Translations under genes and position numbers: made by a program
Shown here: in pieces, positions 51,586-62,308 of the stretch
Numbering within the stretch: position 1 is the stretch's first letter
Layout of the letters: each line of letters begins with the position of its first letter
Notes under the pieces: generated by a model
What the model saw: only the letters and a program-made list of their open reading frames with translations
What the model was told of the DNA's origin: nothing
Databases searched by the model: none
Assembly (NCBI GenBank): GCA_963693285.1
Contig: OY848925.1
Location: 5,434,932-5,498,931, forward strand
Direction of reading: 5' to 3'
Length of the DNA: 64,000 nt
Source of the DNA: Xestospongia muta
Taxonomy: Eukaryota > Porifera > Demospongiae > Haplosclerida > Petrosiidae

Positions 51586-52567
51586 TAATGGAAAAGATCA
51601 TCCAACTGGTAATAAAAATGAACATTAATTACTTTAATTGTCCTCTTCACATGATGTTATTAATTTCTTAATTGTATGTTACTACTATTATCATTACTAT
51701 TGTCATAACTTCTTTGTATTGGATTAACACAAATTGACTCATCCTTATATTTTGACAAAACTTTGTTGATCATTATTAAAAATAATCCTACATCCCTGTT
51801 ATTGCTAGTTAGACCATCTGTTTAAATTGTTAATATTGTATACACATATATACACATAGTAATAACAATAATGTAATGTGATGAAGATGTAGTATTTATA
51901 AACCATTTCATTTTATATTTTGAATGCATTCTTGAAGTCTATTATAGTCAGTGGTCATTTGCTAGTAGTAAGTCCATATTTTACTGTATATAACATTGAT
52001 ATATGTCAACAGTATTATATAACACAATGTTATAAATGTCAGGAGCCCATACATAGCCTCACAAAAGAGGAAGGAATGTTCATCTACCATTCAATATTTA
52101 TGTTTGTTGTGGGGTGTGGGGGTGTTATAGATATGCATAGCCTGGTAGGGGAGTATAGACAGATAGGATAGCTATGTTAATTCTTAGTATGTAGCATATG
52201 TCAGAGTATAGAGAGCCCAATAGAAGTAAGTCATCTAGATAGTATAACTGATTTGATTTATTTTCTATACATTATCCTCCATTACTGTAGTTAACAACAG
52301 AGCAGAGGTATTGATTGTAAGTTCAAAGGTAAGACTGTATCAATCATATCTTGTCCTGTCTTCATATTATTGTTAAGAGATGTTGATTATTGTTTTAAAA
52401 ATATTAGAGAAGAAATATTAGCACAAAAAATGTCACACTGTAATAATAAATGAACAATTAGACATTTTATTTTTATAAACAATAAATTAATTAATAAATG
52501 ATTATAATTATAATAAACAAACAACATGATGACCTTCATTAAAGGAAATAGCTATACACATATAATG
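51586..52567. other. Spacer, partly duplicated at 53440 and 59790
   Basis: About 52077-52270 (CATTCAATATTTATGTTTGT, GCATAGCCTGGTAGGGGAGT) recurs at 53440-53640 and, in part, near 59800-59900. The usual 3' flank of the next gene follows, with TTTATT near 52466. Nothing coding. Confidence 0.45.
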
Positions 52568-53431
52568 TTAGACATTTTGTTTGATATAAAGTTCAACAAA
52601 ATCAATAGGAGTACCAAAAACATTAATCTGAAGATTATTGTAACCACAAGTACTCAACTCAATATTATCATTAACTGTCTCATTTAGTGTCTTGACAAAC
52701 CACGGCATCTTAGGAGAAGTACAACAGGTAGCCTCAGGTCCAGGACAATCCTTACCATCCCAGATGGAATCATTGGAATATAAGATATAACCACTTTCAC
52801 CAACACCACGTCCTGATTCACAGTAGTAATCATTACCAACAAATGGTATAGTACAGTTCATGTATTGACTGCCATTATTACAGGGACAATCAAACGAGTC
52901 TGTTCTTTGTTCATTGAAACCTCCAGCATAAGTCCAAATATGTTTACGAAGATTGTTACTGTAGGTAAGAGTTACTCCAAATGTATTTATTTGAGAATTA
53001 AAACAAGTATAGTTAATAATATAACAATAAAAAGCCAAAGGTAGTCCATACTGATATCCTCTTACTTGACCACATACTTTGGTATATTTGAGACCATAAG
53101 TAGAGAAGATAGTAGAGTTACAACCAATATATGTTCCATTATTAATCCAACATAAGCTGGTATTAAAGATGTTATCATATTGTACTAGTCCAGGTGGACA
53201 AGATGAACCAGGTTTACTCATGTTAAAAAATGCCACTCTTGTCCAACCTCCCTCTCCATCACAGTGACTACCCTCCATATCACAGTACACTTCAACCTGA
53301 CTACCATTAGATAATGTTATATTATAATAACCTGAGGGAGCAGCAGGGTATACCTCATGTAATTGACTACATGAACTGAATACTGGATCCGGACATGAAG
53401 TTGGAGGTACTGATGGAAATAAGATGGACAT
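52568..53431 (-). CDS. Chimeric, signal-less fibrinogen-like array gene 7
   Basis: A single frame of 287 residues from an ATG at 53431 (MSILFPSVPPTSC). The signal peptide and first Cys-rich segment are gone, replaced at about 53432 by spacer sequence, so the product would not enter the secretory route unless another start or exon is used. The N-terminal part is subtype two (FSSCSQLHEVYPAAPSG). From WINNGTYIGCNST on it is subtype one, like 40238 and 42180. The normal stop is also lost: VELYIK continues as QNV before TGA-type termination. A likely pseudogene formed by unequal exchange or conversion. Confidence 0.65.
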   Translation of the reverse strand: MSILFPSVPPTSCPDPVFSSCSQLHEVYPAAPSGYYNITLSNGSQVEVYCDMEGSHCDGEGGWTRVAFFNMSKPGSSCPPGLVQYDNIFNTSLCWINNGTYIGCNSTIFSTYGLKYTKVCGQVRGYQYGLPLAFYCYIINYTCFNSQINTFGVTLTYSNNLRKHIWTYAGGFNEQRTDSFDCPCNNGSQYMNCTIPFVGNDYYCESGRGVGESGYILYSNDSIWDGKDCPGPEATCCTSPKMPWFVKTLNETVNDNIELSTCGYNNLQINVFGTPIDFVELYIKQNV

Positions 53432-53951
53432 AAGATGGAATGTTCATCTACCATTCAATATTTATGTTTGTTGTGTGTTGTGAGGGTGTTATGGATATGC
53501 ATAGCCTGGTAGGGGAGTATAGACAGATAGGATAGCTATGTTAATTCTTAGTATGTAGCATATGTCAGAATATAGAGAGCCCAATAGAAGTAAGTCATCT
53601 AGATAGTATAACTGATTTGATTTATTTTCTATACATTATCCTCCATTACTGTAGTTAACAACAGAACAGTGGTGTTGATTGTAAGTTCAAAGCTAAGACA
53701 GTATCAATCATACCTTATCCTGTCTTCATATTATTGTTAAGAGATGTTGATTATTGTTTTAAAAAATGTTAGAGAAGAACTATTAACCCAAAAATGTTAC
53801 ACTGTAATAATGGATGAACAATTAGACACTTTATTTTTGTAAACAATAAATTAATTAATAACTGACTATAATTATAATAAACAAACAACATGATGGCCTT
53901 CATTAAAGGAAATAGCTATACACATATAATGTTAGACATTTTGTACTCTCT

Positions 53952-55013
53952 TTATTTGATGTAAACTTCAATAAGATCAATAGGAGTACCCCAAACCTCA
54001 GAAACGTTGTCACTACTACCACACACACTTAACTCAATATTATCACTAACTCTCTCATTAAGTGTCTTGACAAACCATGGCATCTTAGGAGAAGTACAAC
54101 AGGTAGCCTCATCTCCAGGACAATCCTCACCATCCCAGAGGGGATCATTAGAATATAAGATATAACCACTTTCACCAACACCACGTCCTGATTCACAGTA
54201 ATAATCATTACCAACAAATGGTATAGTATAGTTCATGTATTGACTACCATTATTACAGGGACAACGACTTGATTGTGTTCCATCGAATTGTTCACCATGA
54301 CCTCCAGCATAAGTCCAAATATGTTTACGAGGATTGTTACTGTAGGTAAGAGTTACTCCCCATGTTTTTATTTGAGGATCAAATTTATCAAATGCTTTAC
54401 CATTGATAATATAACGATGAAAGGCTATTGGATATCCATATTGATATCCTCTCACTTGTCCACACACCTTGTTATAGTTGAGACCATGAGTAGAGAAGAA
54501 AGTAGACTTACAACCTTCATAATAATTATAATGTGTTGTCCTAGTAGTCCAACATAAGCTGGTATTAAAGATGTTATCATATTGTACTAGTCCAGGTGGA
54601 CAAGATGAACCTGGTTCATTCATGTTAACAAATGCCACTCTTGTCCAACCTCCTTCTCCATCACAGTCACTACCCTCCATATCACAGTATACTTCAACCT
54701 GACTACCATTAGATAATGTTATATTATAATAACCTGAGGGAGCAGTAGGGTATACCTCATATAAGTGACTACATGAATTAAATACTGGACATGAAGTTGG
54801 AGGTATTGATGGACATAAGATGTAGTTTTTATGACCTATTTCATCTTGTATTTTAAACGATTTTCCTCTGTTGAATGGATGACAGCAAACCTGCAAATAA
54901 AGTGAAGGTTGATGACCATTATTATCACAGTCAGCCATACAATAAGAGGATCCTTCAACAGAACTGGTTATTAGAAGAACAAGAAAGATAAACAACAGGT
55001 AAAGGACAGTCAT
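53952..55013 (-). CDS. Secreted fibrinogen-like glycoprotein, array gene 8
   Basis: A single exon; the ATG at 55013 (MTVLYLLFIFLVLL) gives 353 residues with a strong signal peptide. It is subtype two and a close duplicate of the gene at 44120, sharing the HRYIINGKAFDKFDPQIK loop and SVCGSSDNVSEVWGTPID. Differences cluster in the N-terminal third, for example VFNSCSHLYEVYP and VNMNEPGSS, which loses one glycosylation site. All Cys and motif blocks are intact. Confidence 0.82.
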   Translation of the reverse strand: MTVLYLLFIFLVLLITSSVEGSSYCMADCDNNGHQPSLYLQVCCHPFNRGKSFKIQDEIGHKNYILCPSIPPTSCPVFNSCSHLYEVYPTAPSGYYNITLSNGSQVEVYCDMEGSDCDGEGGWTRVAFVNMNEPGSSCPPGLVQYDNIFNTSLCWTTRTTHYNYYEGCKSTFFSTHGLNYNKVCGQVRGYQYGYPIAFHRYIINGKAFDKFDPQIKTWGVTLTYSNNPRKHIWTYAGGHGEQFDGTQSSRCPCNNGSQYMNYTIPFVGNDYYCESGRGVGESGYILYSNDPLWDGEDCPGDEATCCTSPKMPWFVKTLNERVSDNIELSVCGSSDNVSEVWGTPIDLIEVYIK

Positions 55014-56564
55014 TATTCTCAATAATCAATGATGTTTTCACAATTGTTATTACTCTCAGTTAACAACCATACATTAATTATATAGGTCATGTGACATGTA
55101 AACAATATAAGCTGGATTATAATACAGTACATTGTAAAATAAGTTATTACAACCAACCAACTAATTTCTAGCTTATATTGACAGATTACTTAGTGTGTTT
55201 TGGCATTTTGTATTATAAACAAAGTAGCTTAATTGACCAAGGAAACAGGTTTGGCCGACCAAGATTACTAATTATTTTAATAGCCACACTTTTTCCTAGA
55301 ACGTTGGAGTATGCTGACACACACACATATATATATATAAATGTTGTACTTGGCTGGCTAAGGAGCCAAGTCGGGCCACTGTGGTCAACCAAAATTACAA
55401 GATATCTAACTATTCAGTGAGTAGCTTTGAATTCTATGGCAATCCATCTATACTGGTATAATTTACAAACTAGTTGGTAATTAGTTTACAATGAGCAATG
55501 TTATAAATTATAATCAGTTTGTATTGTAATAGATACTTCTTCAAAAGTGTTTGTCATTTATTTCAGTATGACTTGTCAGTTGGTCCCTACAGTATATATC
55601 ATTAATCTGTACCTCTAATGTGTTTGTAACAGCAACTCATGATATGTATTGTAGTCAACTGAATATAGAGGATGTTTTTAATATATAATATCCTCTTTAC
55701 AAGTGATTTCATTGTAAGGTATTAATATAAATTCCATTATAATGAACAAAATTAAGATTGCAACACAATGAACACAAACAATTGAAGATAATATTGTAAC
55801 CGGTGCCAAGGGGTAGCAATAGTTCCTTTAGATACTGAACAAAAACCAAATTAATATTCTTTTCCAACAACTACAACTGACGAACTATACACAACTCACT
55901 GATTATATACATGACTAACAGGAAATTACAAATTATAATTATATCATATAAATAAAATGTCACCAGAATTAATAATCTAAAAAGTAAGTTACAACAGATA
56001 ACTAGTAATGACTGTAGCATTATTATTTCTATATATTCTGTAATATCAAGAATTATTTTAAAATACCATAAATAAATCAAGTTAGTCCTGTCTCTATCCA
56101 GAGTCAATAACTAGTCAGAAATATGGGAATAAGACAGAGTTTAAAATATCTTTAAAAGCTACTATAACCATGTTTAAATGGGTGCAAAGCATGCACGGCG
56201 AAAATTAACCTAATTAATTCTTCGTGAGGGGCGTGGTCCAATAACAGTTGTCTGTTGAGAAGTCACACACACACACACACATACAAATCATGTAATGAGT
56301 ACATACATACATACATACATATATACATATATCCTCATTCATTGGCCAGATAGAAGTATAGACAAATGGACAGATGGAATGGCTATGCGAATCTTTAGTT
56401 TATAGATTTTGGAGGGTACAACACTATTTAGACCAGGTAGTGGAACTCTATTGTATACTTTTATTACATTTAGATACTCCATTAACAACTCCATTAACAA
56501 CAGAGTTAGTAATTGTAAACCAAAAGTTAATTAAGACCTTGTTCAGCCTTAACATTGCTAAGAG

Positions 56565-56630
56565 CTGTCGATCAACAGAACAGATTATTAGAGAAACAAG
56601 AAATACAAATGGCCAGAGAGAACACATTGT
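56565..56630 (-). pseudogene. Relic of array-gene signal peptide
   Basis: Reading from 56627, ATGTGTTCTCTCTGGCC encodes MCSLWPFVFLVSLIICSVD, the array signal peptide. It is followed by unrelated sequence, so only the extreme 5' end survives. Confidence 0.65.
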
Positions 56631-57059
56631 AATACAGCAACAAGAAGAACTAGTACCACTATAGACTCAACTGATCTAGCAATTGACTAGAAGTTGTCTG
56701 ACTATTCATTGCATGTAATATCAGTTAACCTACTACTATATTTATGTCAACTTCAATGTTATTACAACTGTTTCATCACCTGTTTCATCACCCACAACAT
56801 CACAGTTACCATACCAGGTCATTTTTCAATGATTGGTATAGTTTCCTATGACAATTAAAGATTTAATTTAAAATATAATAGCATCACACAAAAAAATGTT
56901 ATAATTAATTAATTTATACATCATGTAATTGTCTAGTTATATTAATGCTGTTATAATTACATGCATAAATTATACACTTTATTAATATATAATATTAATA
57001 ACAATATCAATAATATTATATATAAATATAGTATATGTTTGTGTGTGCATGGTATAGGT

Positions 57060-57175
57060 AGGGTGAGAGTTGTATAGGTCAACAAGGTCAAATTGTGTGT
57101 CCCTTACATCAATCTTAGCACCACACATACTCAACTCAATATGTCATTACTAACTGTACGTTAGGTTGCCTTACA
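57060..57175 (-). pseudogene. Relic of array-gene C-terminus
   Basis: The minus strand shows a frameshifted version of VNDDIELSTCG and of DLVELYIK, including DIELSMCGAKIDVRD and FDLVDLYNS. No upstream coding block is attached. Confidence 0.65.
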
Positions 57176-57628
57176 TTCACTATAAACAACTCTAATGATC
57201 TGATAACCTATAACTGATCATTTGTTATTATTAACTAGACATATCTGATCATGTGACTACACGAAATATTATATATTGTTGATATTCTAATATATTCACA
57301 CCCAGAAAATTAAAGTAAACAGTTGATCAAATTGAGGTCTATTGTAGTCTAGTGCTGTTTGTCCATTAAAACGTTCATTACTTTACTGTATATTGTCCTG
57401 TCTTCATATCATTGTTAAGAGATGTTAATTATTGTTTTAAAAATGTTAGAGAAAAAAATATTAACCCAAAAATGTTACACTGTAATAATGGATGAACAAT
57501 TAGACACTTCATTTTATAAACAATAAATTAATTAATAACTGACTATAATTATAATAAACAAACAAGATGATGACCTTCATTAAAGGAAATAGCTATACAC
57601 ATATAATGTTAGACATTTTGTACTATCT

Positions 57629-58678
57629 TTATTTGATATAAAGTTCAACAAGATCAATAGTAGTACCCCAAACATAAGAAGAAACTTTACCACTACCACA
57701 CACACTTAACTCAATATTATCATTAACAGTCTCATTTAGCATCTTGACAAACCATGGCAGCTTAGGAGAAGTACAACAGGTAGCCTCATCTCCAGGACAG
57801 TCCTCACCATCCCAGAGGGGATCATTGGAATATAAAATATAACCATTATCAACACCACGTCCTGATTCACAGTAGTAATCATTACCAACAAATGGTATAG
57901 TATAGTTCGTGTATTGACTGCCATTATTACAGGGACAATGACTTGAGCTTGTTCCTTGTTCACCATGACCTCCAGCATAAGTCCAAATATGTTTACGAGG
58001 ATTGTTACTGTAGGTAAGAGTTACTCCCCATGTCTTTATTTGAGGATGAAATTCATCAAACCCTATATCATTGATAATATAATCATGAAAGGCTATTGGA
58101 TATCCATACTGATATCCTCTCACTTGACCACACACTTTGGTATAGTTGAGACCATAAGTAGAGAACAAAACAGAACTGCATTTTTCTGCCCCACCGGTAC
58201 CAGTAATCCAACATAAGCTGGTATCAAAAATGTTATTATATTGACCTAGTCCTGATGGACAAGATGAACCAGGTTCACTCAAGTTAACAAATGCCACTCT
58301 TGTCCAACCTCCCTCTCCATCACAGTGACTACCCTCCATATCACAGTACACTTCAACTTGACTACCATTAGATAATGTTATATTATAATAACCTGAGGGA
58401 GCAGTAGGGTATACCTCATGTAATTGAGTACATGAAGTTAATTTGAATGTTGGACATGAAGTTGGAGGTATTGATGGACAGAAGATGTAGATTTTATCAC
58501 CCATTTTATCTTTTATTTTGAATCCCTTTCCTCTGTTGGAGGGATGACAACAATACTGTAGACACGATGATGACTGATGATTGTTATCCTCACAGTCAAC
58601 AATACAATAAAAGGATCCTTCTACGGAACAGGTTATTAGGAGAACAAGAAATATGAACAATTGATAAAGAGCAGCCAT
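57629..58678 (-). CDS. Secreted fibrinogen-like glycoprotein, array gene 9
   Basis: A single exon; the ATG at 58678 (MAALYQLFIFLVLL) gives 349 residues. Third subtype: SFYCIVDCEDNNHQSSSCLQYCCH, FKIKDKMGDKIYIFCPSIPP, then a longer TFKLTSCTQLHEVYP. The middle loop has TGTGGAEKCSSVLFSTYG. The WDGEDCPGDEATCCTSP block is intact. A TATA-like CTCTATATAG at 58741-58750 is about 65 bp upstream. Confidence 0.82.
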   Translation of the reverse strand: MAALYQLFIFLVLLITCSVEGSFYCIVDCEDNNHQSSSCLQYCCHPSNRGKGFKIKDKMGDKIYIFCPSIPPTSCPTFKLTSCTQLHEVYPTAPSGYYNITLSNGSQVEVYCDMEGSHCDGEGGWTRVAFVNLSEPGSSCPSGLGQYNNIFDTSLCWITGTGGAEKCSSVLFSTYGLNYTKVCGQVRGYQYGYPIAFHDYIINDIGFDEFHPQIKTWGVTLTYSNNPRKHIWTYAGGHGEQGTSSSHCPCNNGSQYTNYTIPFVGNDYYCESGRGVDNGYILYSNDPLWDGEDCPGDEATCCTSPKLPWFVKMLNETVNDNIELSVCGSGKVSSYVWGTTIDLVELYIK

Positions 58679-59214
58679 TATACTCAACTAACAAAGATGT
58701 ATATAGTAACTAATCTTGTAAACCATCAAGTTCTCATGACCTCTATATAGTCACTATATTTATATGCCGCTCTTGAATAGTCACCTCCCCCTCTTGGAGA
58801 TGAATTAAAATGATAAAATCATAATGTTTATACTATATTATATTATCACTTAGTAAGCATGAACTATAACTGAACAGTTTACTAAGGTTAATAGCTTTTT
58901 AAGAATAAAAACATTTATGTTAATTTAGCTAATGGATGTCAATAACAGTAAAGGTCACCTATAATTGATCATTGGTTATTGTTATCAAGACATATCTGAT
59001 CATGTGACTACACAAAGTATATATTGTTGATATTCTAATATACTTACAGCAACAAAATAAAATAAACAACTGATCAAATTTAGGCCAATTATAGTCTAGT
59101 GCTGTTTGTTCAGCAGTAAGTACATTCTTCACTGTATATAATATTAATTCATATGTATAGTATTATATAACACACTAAAATGTGTCAGGAGCTCAAACGA
59201 TAATGATAAATGGA
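58679..59214. other. Spacer
   Basis: The promoter region of the gene at 58678 (TATA block, then CACCTCCCCCTCTTGGAG near 58780) is repeated before the gene at 61306. AT-rich sequence with no frame follows. Confidence 0.45.
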
Positions 59215-59455
59215 ATATGTAAATGCTCAGGATATCTGCACCTGGTTTTTTGGTATGGTTTTTTCATTTGATCAATAGGGAGAATTTCATTACAAATCAT
59301 GTCAGCTTTAGTGTTGACAAAGTTAGGAAAGAATAATCCAGGACAATCACACAGTATCAAGTCATCAGTGACATAGAGGGTCTTAATGAAGGAACAATTT
59401 AGCTAGCTGGTGGCAGACATCTTTTTTGAAAATGTTTTGTTCTTTCTAGAGTGAC
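59215..59455 (-). pseudogene. Orphan fragment of LSG1-like ribosome-export GTPase
   Basis: Reading down from 59399 the minus strand gives KTLYVTDDLILCDCPG, then FVNTKADMICNEILPIDQM. This is the G3 region (Asp-Cys-Pro-Gly) and following segment of the circularly permuted GTPase LSG1, which acts in cytoplasmic 60S maturation. Just upstream TERTKHFQ matches the TKHFQTL that follows the P-loop in the family, but about 35 bp with an in-frame TAG separate it from TLYV. No other part of the gene is nearby, so this is a broken single-exon fragment inside the secreted array. Confidence 0.7.
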
Positions 59456-60247
59456 TGATACAGGTACTTTCTTGTTTTTTGTTTTGAAGTAAATTATTAA
59501 TTATTGAGTTTTTGCCAAAGGAGGAAGAAGTGTGGAACTACCATTTAAAAACCAATACAACATTATACAAACCACAGTAGTCTACTCATGACATATATGA
59601 CTTTGCAGGTAAGAAAAGAGAGAGAGCTATTTAACATATAGTAAAATAGTGTTCTTCAGATATAGAAGTCACATATACACATCATGTAATGGATGTGTTA
59701 ATACTTTTACTGTTACACAATATTATATAAAATTAGTTTATTATTATATTATACACTATATTATATTTAAGTGCATGTGTGGGTATCAATGAATAGCTGG
59801 GTAGGAGTATAAAGAAATGGACAGATAGGATGGCTATGTTAATTCATAGTGTGTAGATATGTCAGAGTATAGAGAGCCCAATAGAAGTAAGTCATCTAGA
59901 TAGTATAACTGATTTGATTCATTTTCTATACATTATCCTCCATTACTGTAGTTAACAACAGAACAGAGGTATTGATTGTAAGTTCAAAGGTAAGACTGTA
60001 TCAATCATACCTTATCCTGTCTTCATATTATTGTTAAGAGATGTTGATTATTGTTTTGAAAATGTTAGAGAAGAAATATTAACACAAAAATGTCATACTG
60101 TAATAATGGATGAACAATTAAACACTTTATTTTTATAAACAATAAATTAATTAATAACTGATTATAATTATAATAAACAAACAACATGATGACCTTCATT
60201 AAAGGAAATAGCTATACACATATAATGTTAGACATTATGTACTCTCT
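59456..60247. other. Spacer with duplicated 3' flank
   Basis: Unique AT-rich sequence to about 59780, then the GCATAGCCTGG-like segment and the standard array 3' flank (about 59880-60247), with TTTATT near 60126. Nothing coding. Confidence 0.45.
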
Positions 60248-61306
60248 TTATTTGATATAAAGTTCAATAAGATCAATAGCAGTACCATAAACAGAAAACC
60301 AATAACAATTATAAATACAGCCACTACCACACACACTCAACTCAATATCATCATTAACTGTCTCATTTAGTGTCTTGACAAACCATGGCATCTTAGGAGA
60401 AGTACAACAGGTAGCCTCACGTCCAGGACAATCCTCACCATCCCAGAGGGGATCATTGGAATATAAGATATAACCACTTTCACCAACACCACGTCCTGAT
60501 TCACAGTAGTAATCATTACCAACAAATGGTATAGTATAGTTCATGTATTGACTGCCATTATTACAGGGACAATCACTTGGGCTTGTTCCTTGTTCACCAT
60601 GACCTCCAGCATAAGTCCAAATATGTTTACGAGGATTGTTACTGTAGGTAAGAGTTACTCCAAATGTCTTTATTTGAGGATCAAAACAAGTATAGTTGTA
60701 AATATAACAATAAAAACCTATTGGATATCCATATTGATATCCTCTCACTTGTCCACACACCTTGGTATAGTTGAGACCATAAGCAGAGAATAAAGTAGAA
60801 TAACAACCAGTATAATGATTTTTAGATTTTCCACTAATAGTCCAACATAAAGTGGTCTTAAAGATGTTATGATATTGTACTAGTCCAGATGGACAAGATG
60901 AACCAGGTTCACTCATGTTAAAAAATGCCACTCTTGTCCAACCTCCCTCTCCATCACAGTCACTACCCTCCATATCACAGTACACTTCAACCTGACTACC
61001 ATTAGATAATATTATATTATAATAACCTGAGGGAGCAGTAGGGTATACCTCATGTAATTGAGTACATGAACTGAGTACTGGACATGAAGTTGGAGGTACT
61101 GATGGACATAAGATATAGTTTTTATGACCCATTTTATCTTTTATTTTCAATCCCCTTCCTATGTTGAAGGGATGACAACAATACTGTAGACACAATGATG
61201 ACTGATGATTGTTATCCTCACAGTCAGCAATACAATAAAAGGATCCTTCAACAGAACAGGTTATTAGGAGAACAAGAAATATGAACAATTGATAAAGAGC
61301 AGCCAT
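60248..61306 (-). CDS. Secreted fibrinogen-like glycoprotein, array gene 10
   Basis: A single exon; the ATG at 61306 gives 352 residues. Third subtype, sister to the gene at 57629: CIADCEDNNHQSSLCLQYCCH and KIKDKMGHKNYILCPSV. The middle loop is different (SGKSKNHYTGCYSTLFSAYG), and the Cys-containing YCYIYNYTCFDPQIK loop is otherwise typical of subtype one, so it may be a recombinant. There is a unique C-terminal CGSGCIYNCYWFSVYGTAID with two extra cysteines. Confidence 0.82.
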   Translation of the reverse strand: MAALYQLFIFLVLLITCSVEGSFYCIADCEDNNHQSSLCLQYCCHPFNIGRGLKIKDKMGHKNYILCPSVPPTSCPVLSSCTQLHEVYPTAPSGYYNIILSNGSQVEVYCDMEGSDCDGEGGWTRVAFFNMSEPGSSCPSGLVQYHNIFKTTLCWTISGKSKNHYTGCYSTLFSAYGLNYTKVCGQVRGYQYGYPIGFYCYIYNYTCFDPQIKTFGVTLTYSNNPRKHIWTYAGGHGEQGTSPSDCPCNNGSQYMNYTIPFVGNDYYCESGRGVGESGYILYSNDPLWDGEDCPGREATCCTSPKMPWFVKTLNETVNDDIELSVCGSGCIYNCYWFSVYGTAIDLIELYIK

Positions 61307-61652
61307 TATACTCAACTAACAAAGATGTTTATAGTAACTAATCTTGTAAACCATCAAGTTCTCATGACCTCTATATAGTCACTATATTTATATGCTACAC
61401 ATGAATAGTCACCTCCCCCTCTTGGAGCTGTATTAAAATGATAAAATCATAATGTTTATATTATATTATATTATCACTTAGTAAACATGAACTATGGCCG
61501 AACAGTTTACTAAGTTAATAGCTTTTAAGAATAAAAACATCTATGTTAATTTAGCTAATGCATTTCATTGACAAAACAAGTAAGGATCAACTTATAGTAT
61601 CCTGACATGACCAGTACATTACATTAATGTAGCGTCATCTTGTGGAAAGCTC

Positions 61653-61659
61653 TATATAA
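61653..61659 (+). promoter_or_regulatory. TATA box
   Basis: TATATAA within CTCTATATAAGAGC, 45-51 bp before the ATG at 61704, well placed for the plus-strand short-chain-collagen-like gene. Confidence 0.6.
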
Positions 61660-61703
61660 GAGCAACCACCAGTAAATGTATAGTATCACTAAAAGGAATA
61701 ATT

Positions 61704-62308
61704 ATGTCTTACAATTTCTTAGTGCTGCTGCTACTGTCATTGATTCATTTGTTCCAGTATAGTACTGCTGATATACATGATGGTTAGTTATAAATAGATT
61801 TATTAAATTTTTTATCTGACCCTTACCTCAGTTTCTTCTCTTCCTCCTTATGATTCCACCATATACTGTAAGAATAAATACTTTTAAAGGAATTGCAGCT
61901 GGCAGTCACTATATCCATTCTGGTGAAGGTGCTAATTGGCTTTGTCTACCTAAAGTTCCAGAATACCTAAGTCAACAAGGATCAAACTTACCATCCTATT
62001 TATATGGATCAGAATATGAGGTTACAGTTTTATCTTTTAATGTACATAATTTCAATGTACCATGTGCAGTATGTTCCTCTTCCAGCAAGGTAATGCAGCT
62101 GATGATACTAGCAAAAATAAACTGTCCATCAGACTGGACTAGAGAATATTATGGCTATCTTATGACAGAGTACTACAATCACAAGAGAAATGTAGTATAT
62201 GTATGTATTGATAAAGATGGTGGTAATAACAATGGTGCTCATTTTCATCATGTCATGGCACATGTAGCGCTATTCCTAATCCTCCTTATGTATCAAACAG
62301 AGTCATAG
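61704..62308 (+). CDS. Short-chain-collagen-C4-like secreted protein without collagen repeats
   Basis: Exon 1 at 61704-61782 encodes a signal peptide (MSYNFLVLLLLSLIHLF) and ends with a GT donor. The main exon carries GIAAGSHYIHSGEGANWLCLP, then YLYGSEYEV, VPCAVCSSSS, YGYLMTEYYNH and VCIDKDGG. This is the C-terminal module of sponge and other invertebrate short-chain collagen C4 proteins. An acceptor at 61888-61889 gives an in-frame join; the frame is also open back to about 61830, so the exact acceptor is uncertain. No Gly-X-Y repeats and no RWGR(T/K)xCP start of the module are seen. The end, MAHVALFLILLMYQTES, is hydrophobic, like a GPI signal or a membrane tail. AATAAA lies at 62327-62332. 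It is on the strand opposite to the array around it. Confidence 0.72.

Larger units (their letters stand above)
55014..57628. other. Long spacer with two array relics
   Basis: Contains the interspersed segment at 55320-55690 also found at 45.5 kb, a (CA)n run near 56265, and a degenerate array 5' end at about 56565-56630 (minus, recognisable as CSLWPFVFLVSLIICSVD). A degenerate array 3' end lies at about 57060-57175 (minus; SNDIELSMCGAK then FDLVDLY). The genes between them have been lost. The usual 3' flank of the next gene begins near 57395. Confidence 0.55.

Noticed and set aside
55320..55690. Interspersed segment shared with 45.5 kb as a named transposon
   Set aside because: The two copies and a short inverted CTTGGTTG/CAACCAAG pair suggest a small mobile or duplicated element, but no target-site duplication or coding content is clear, so no family was assigned.
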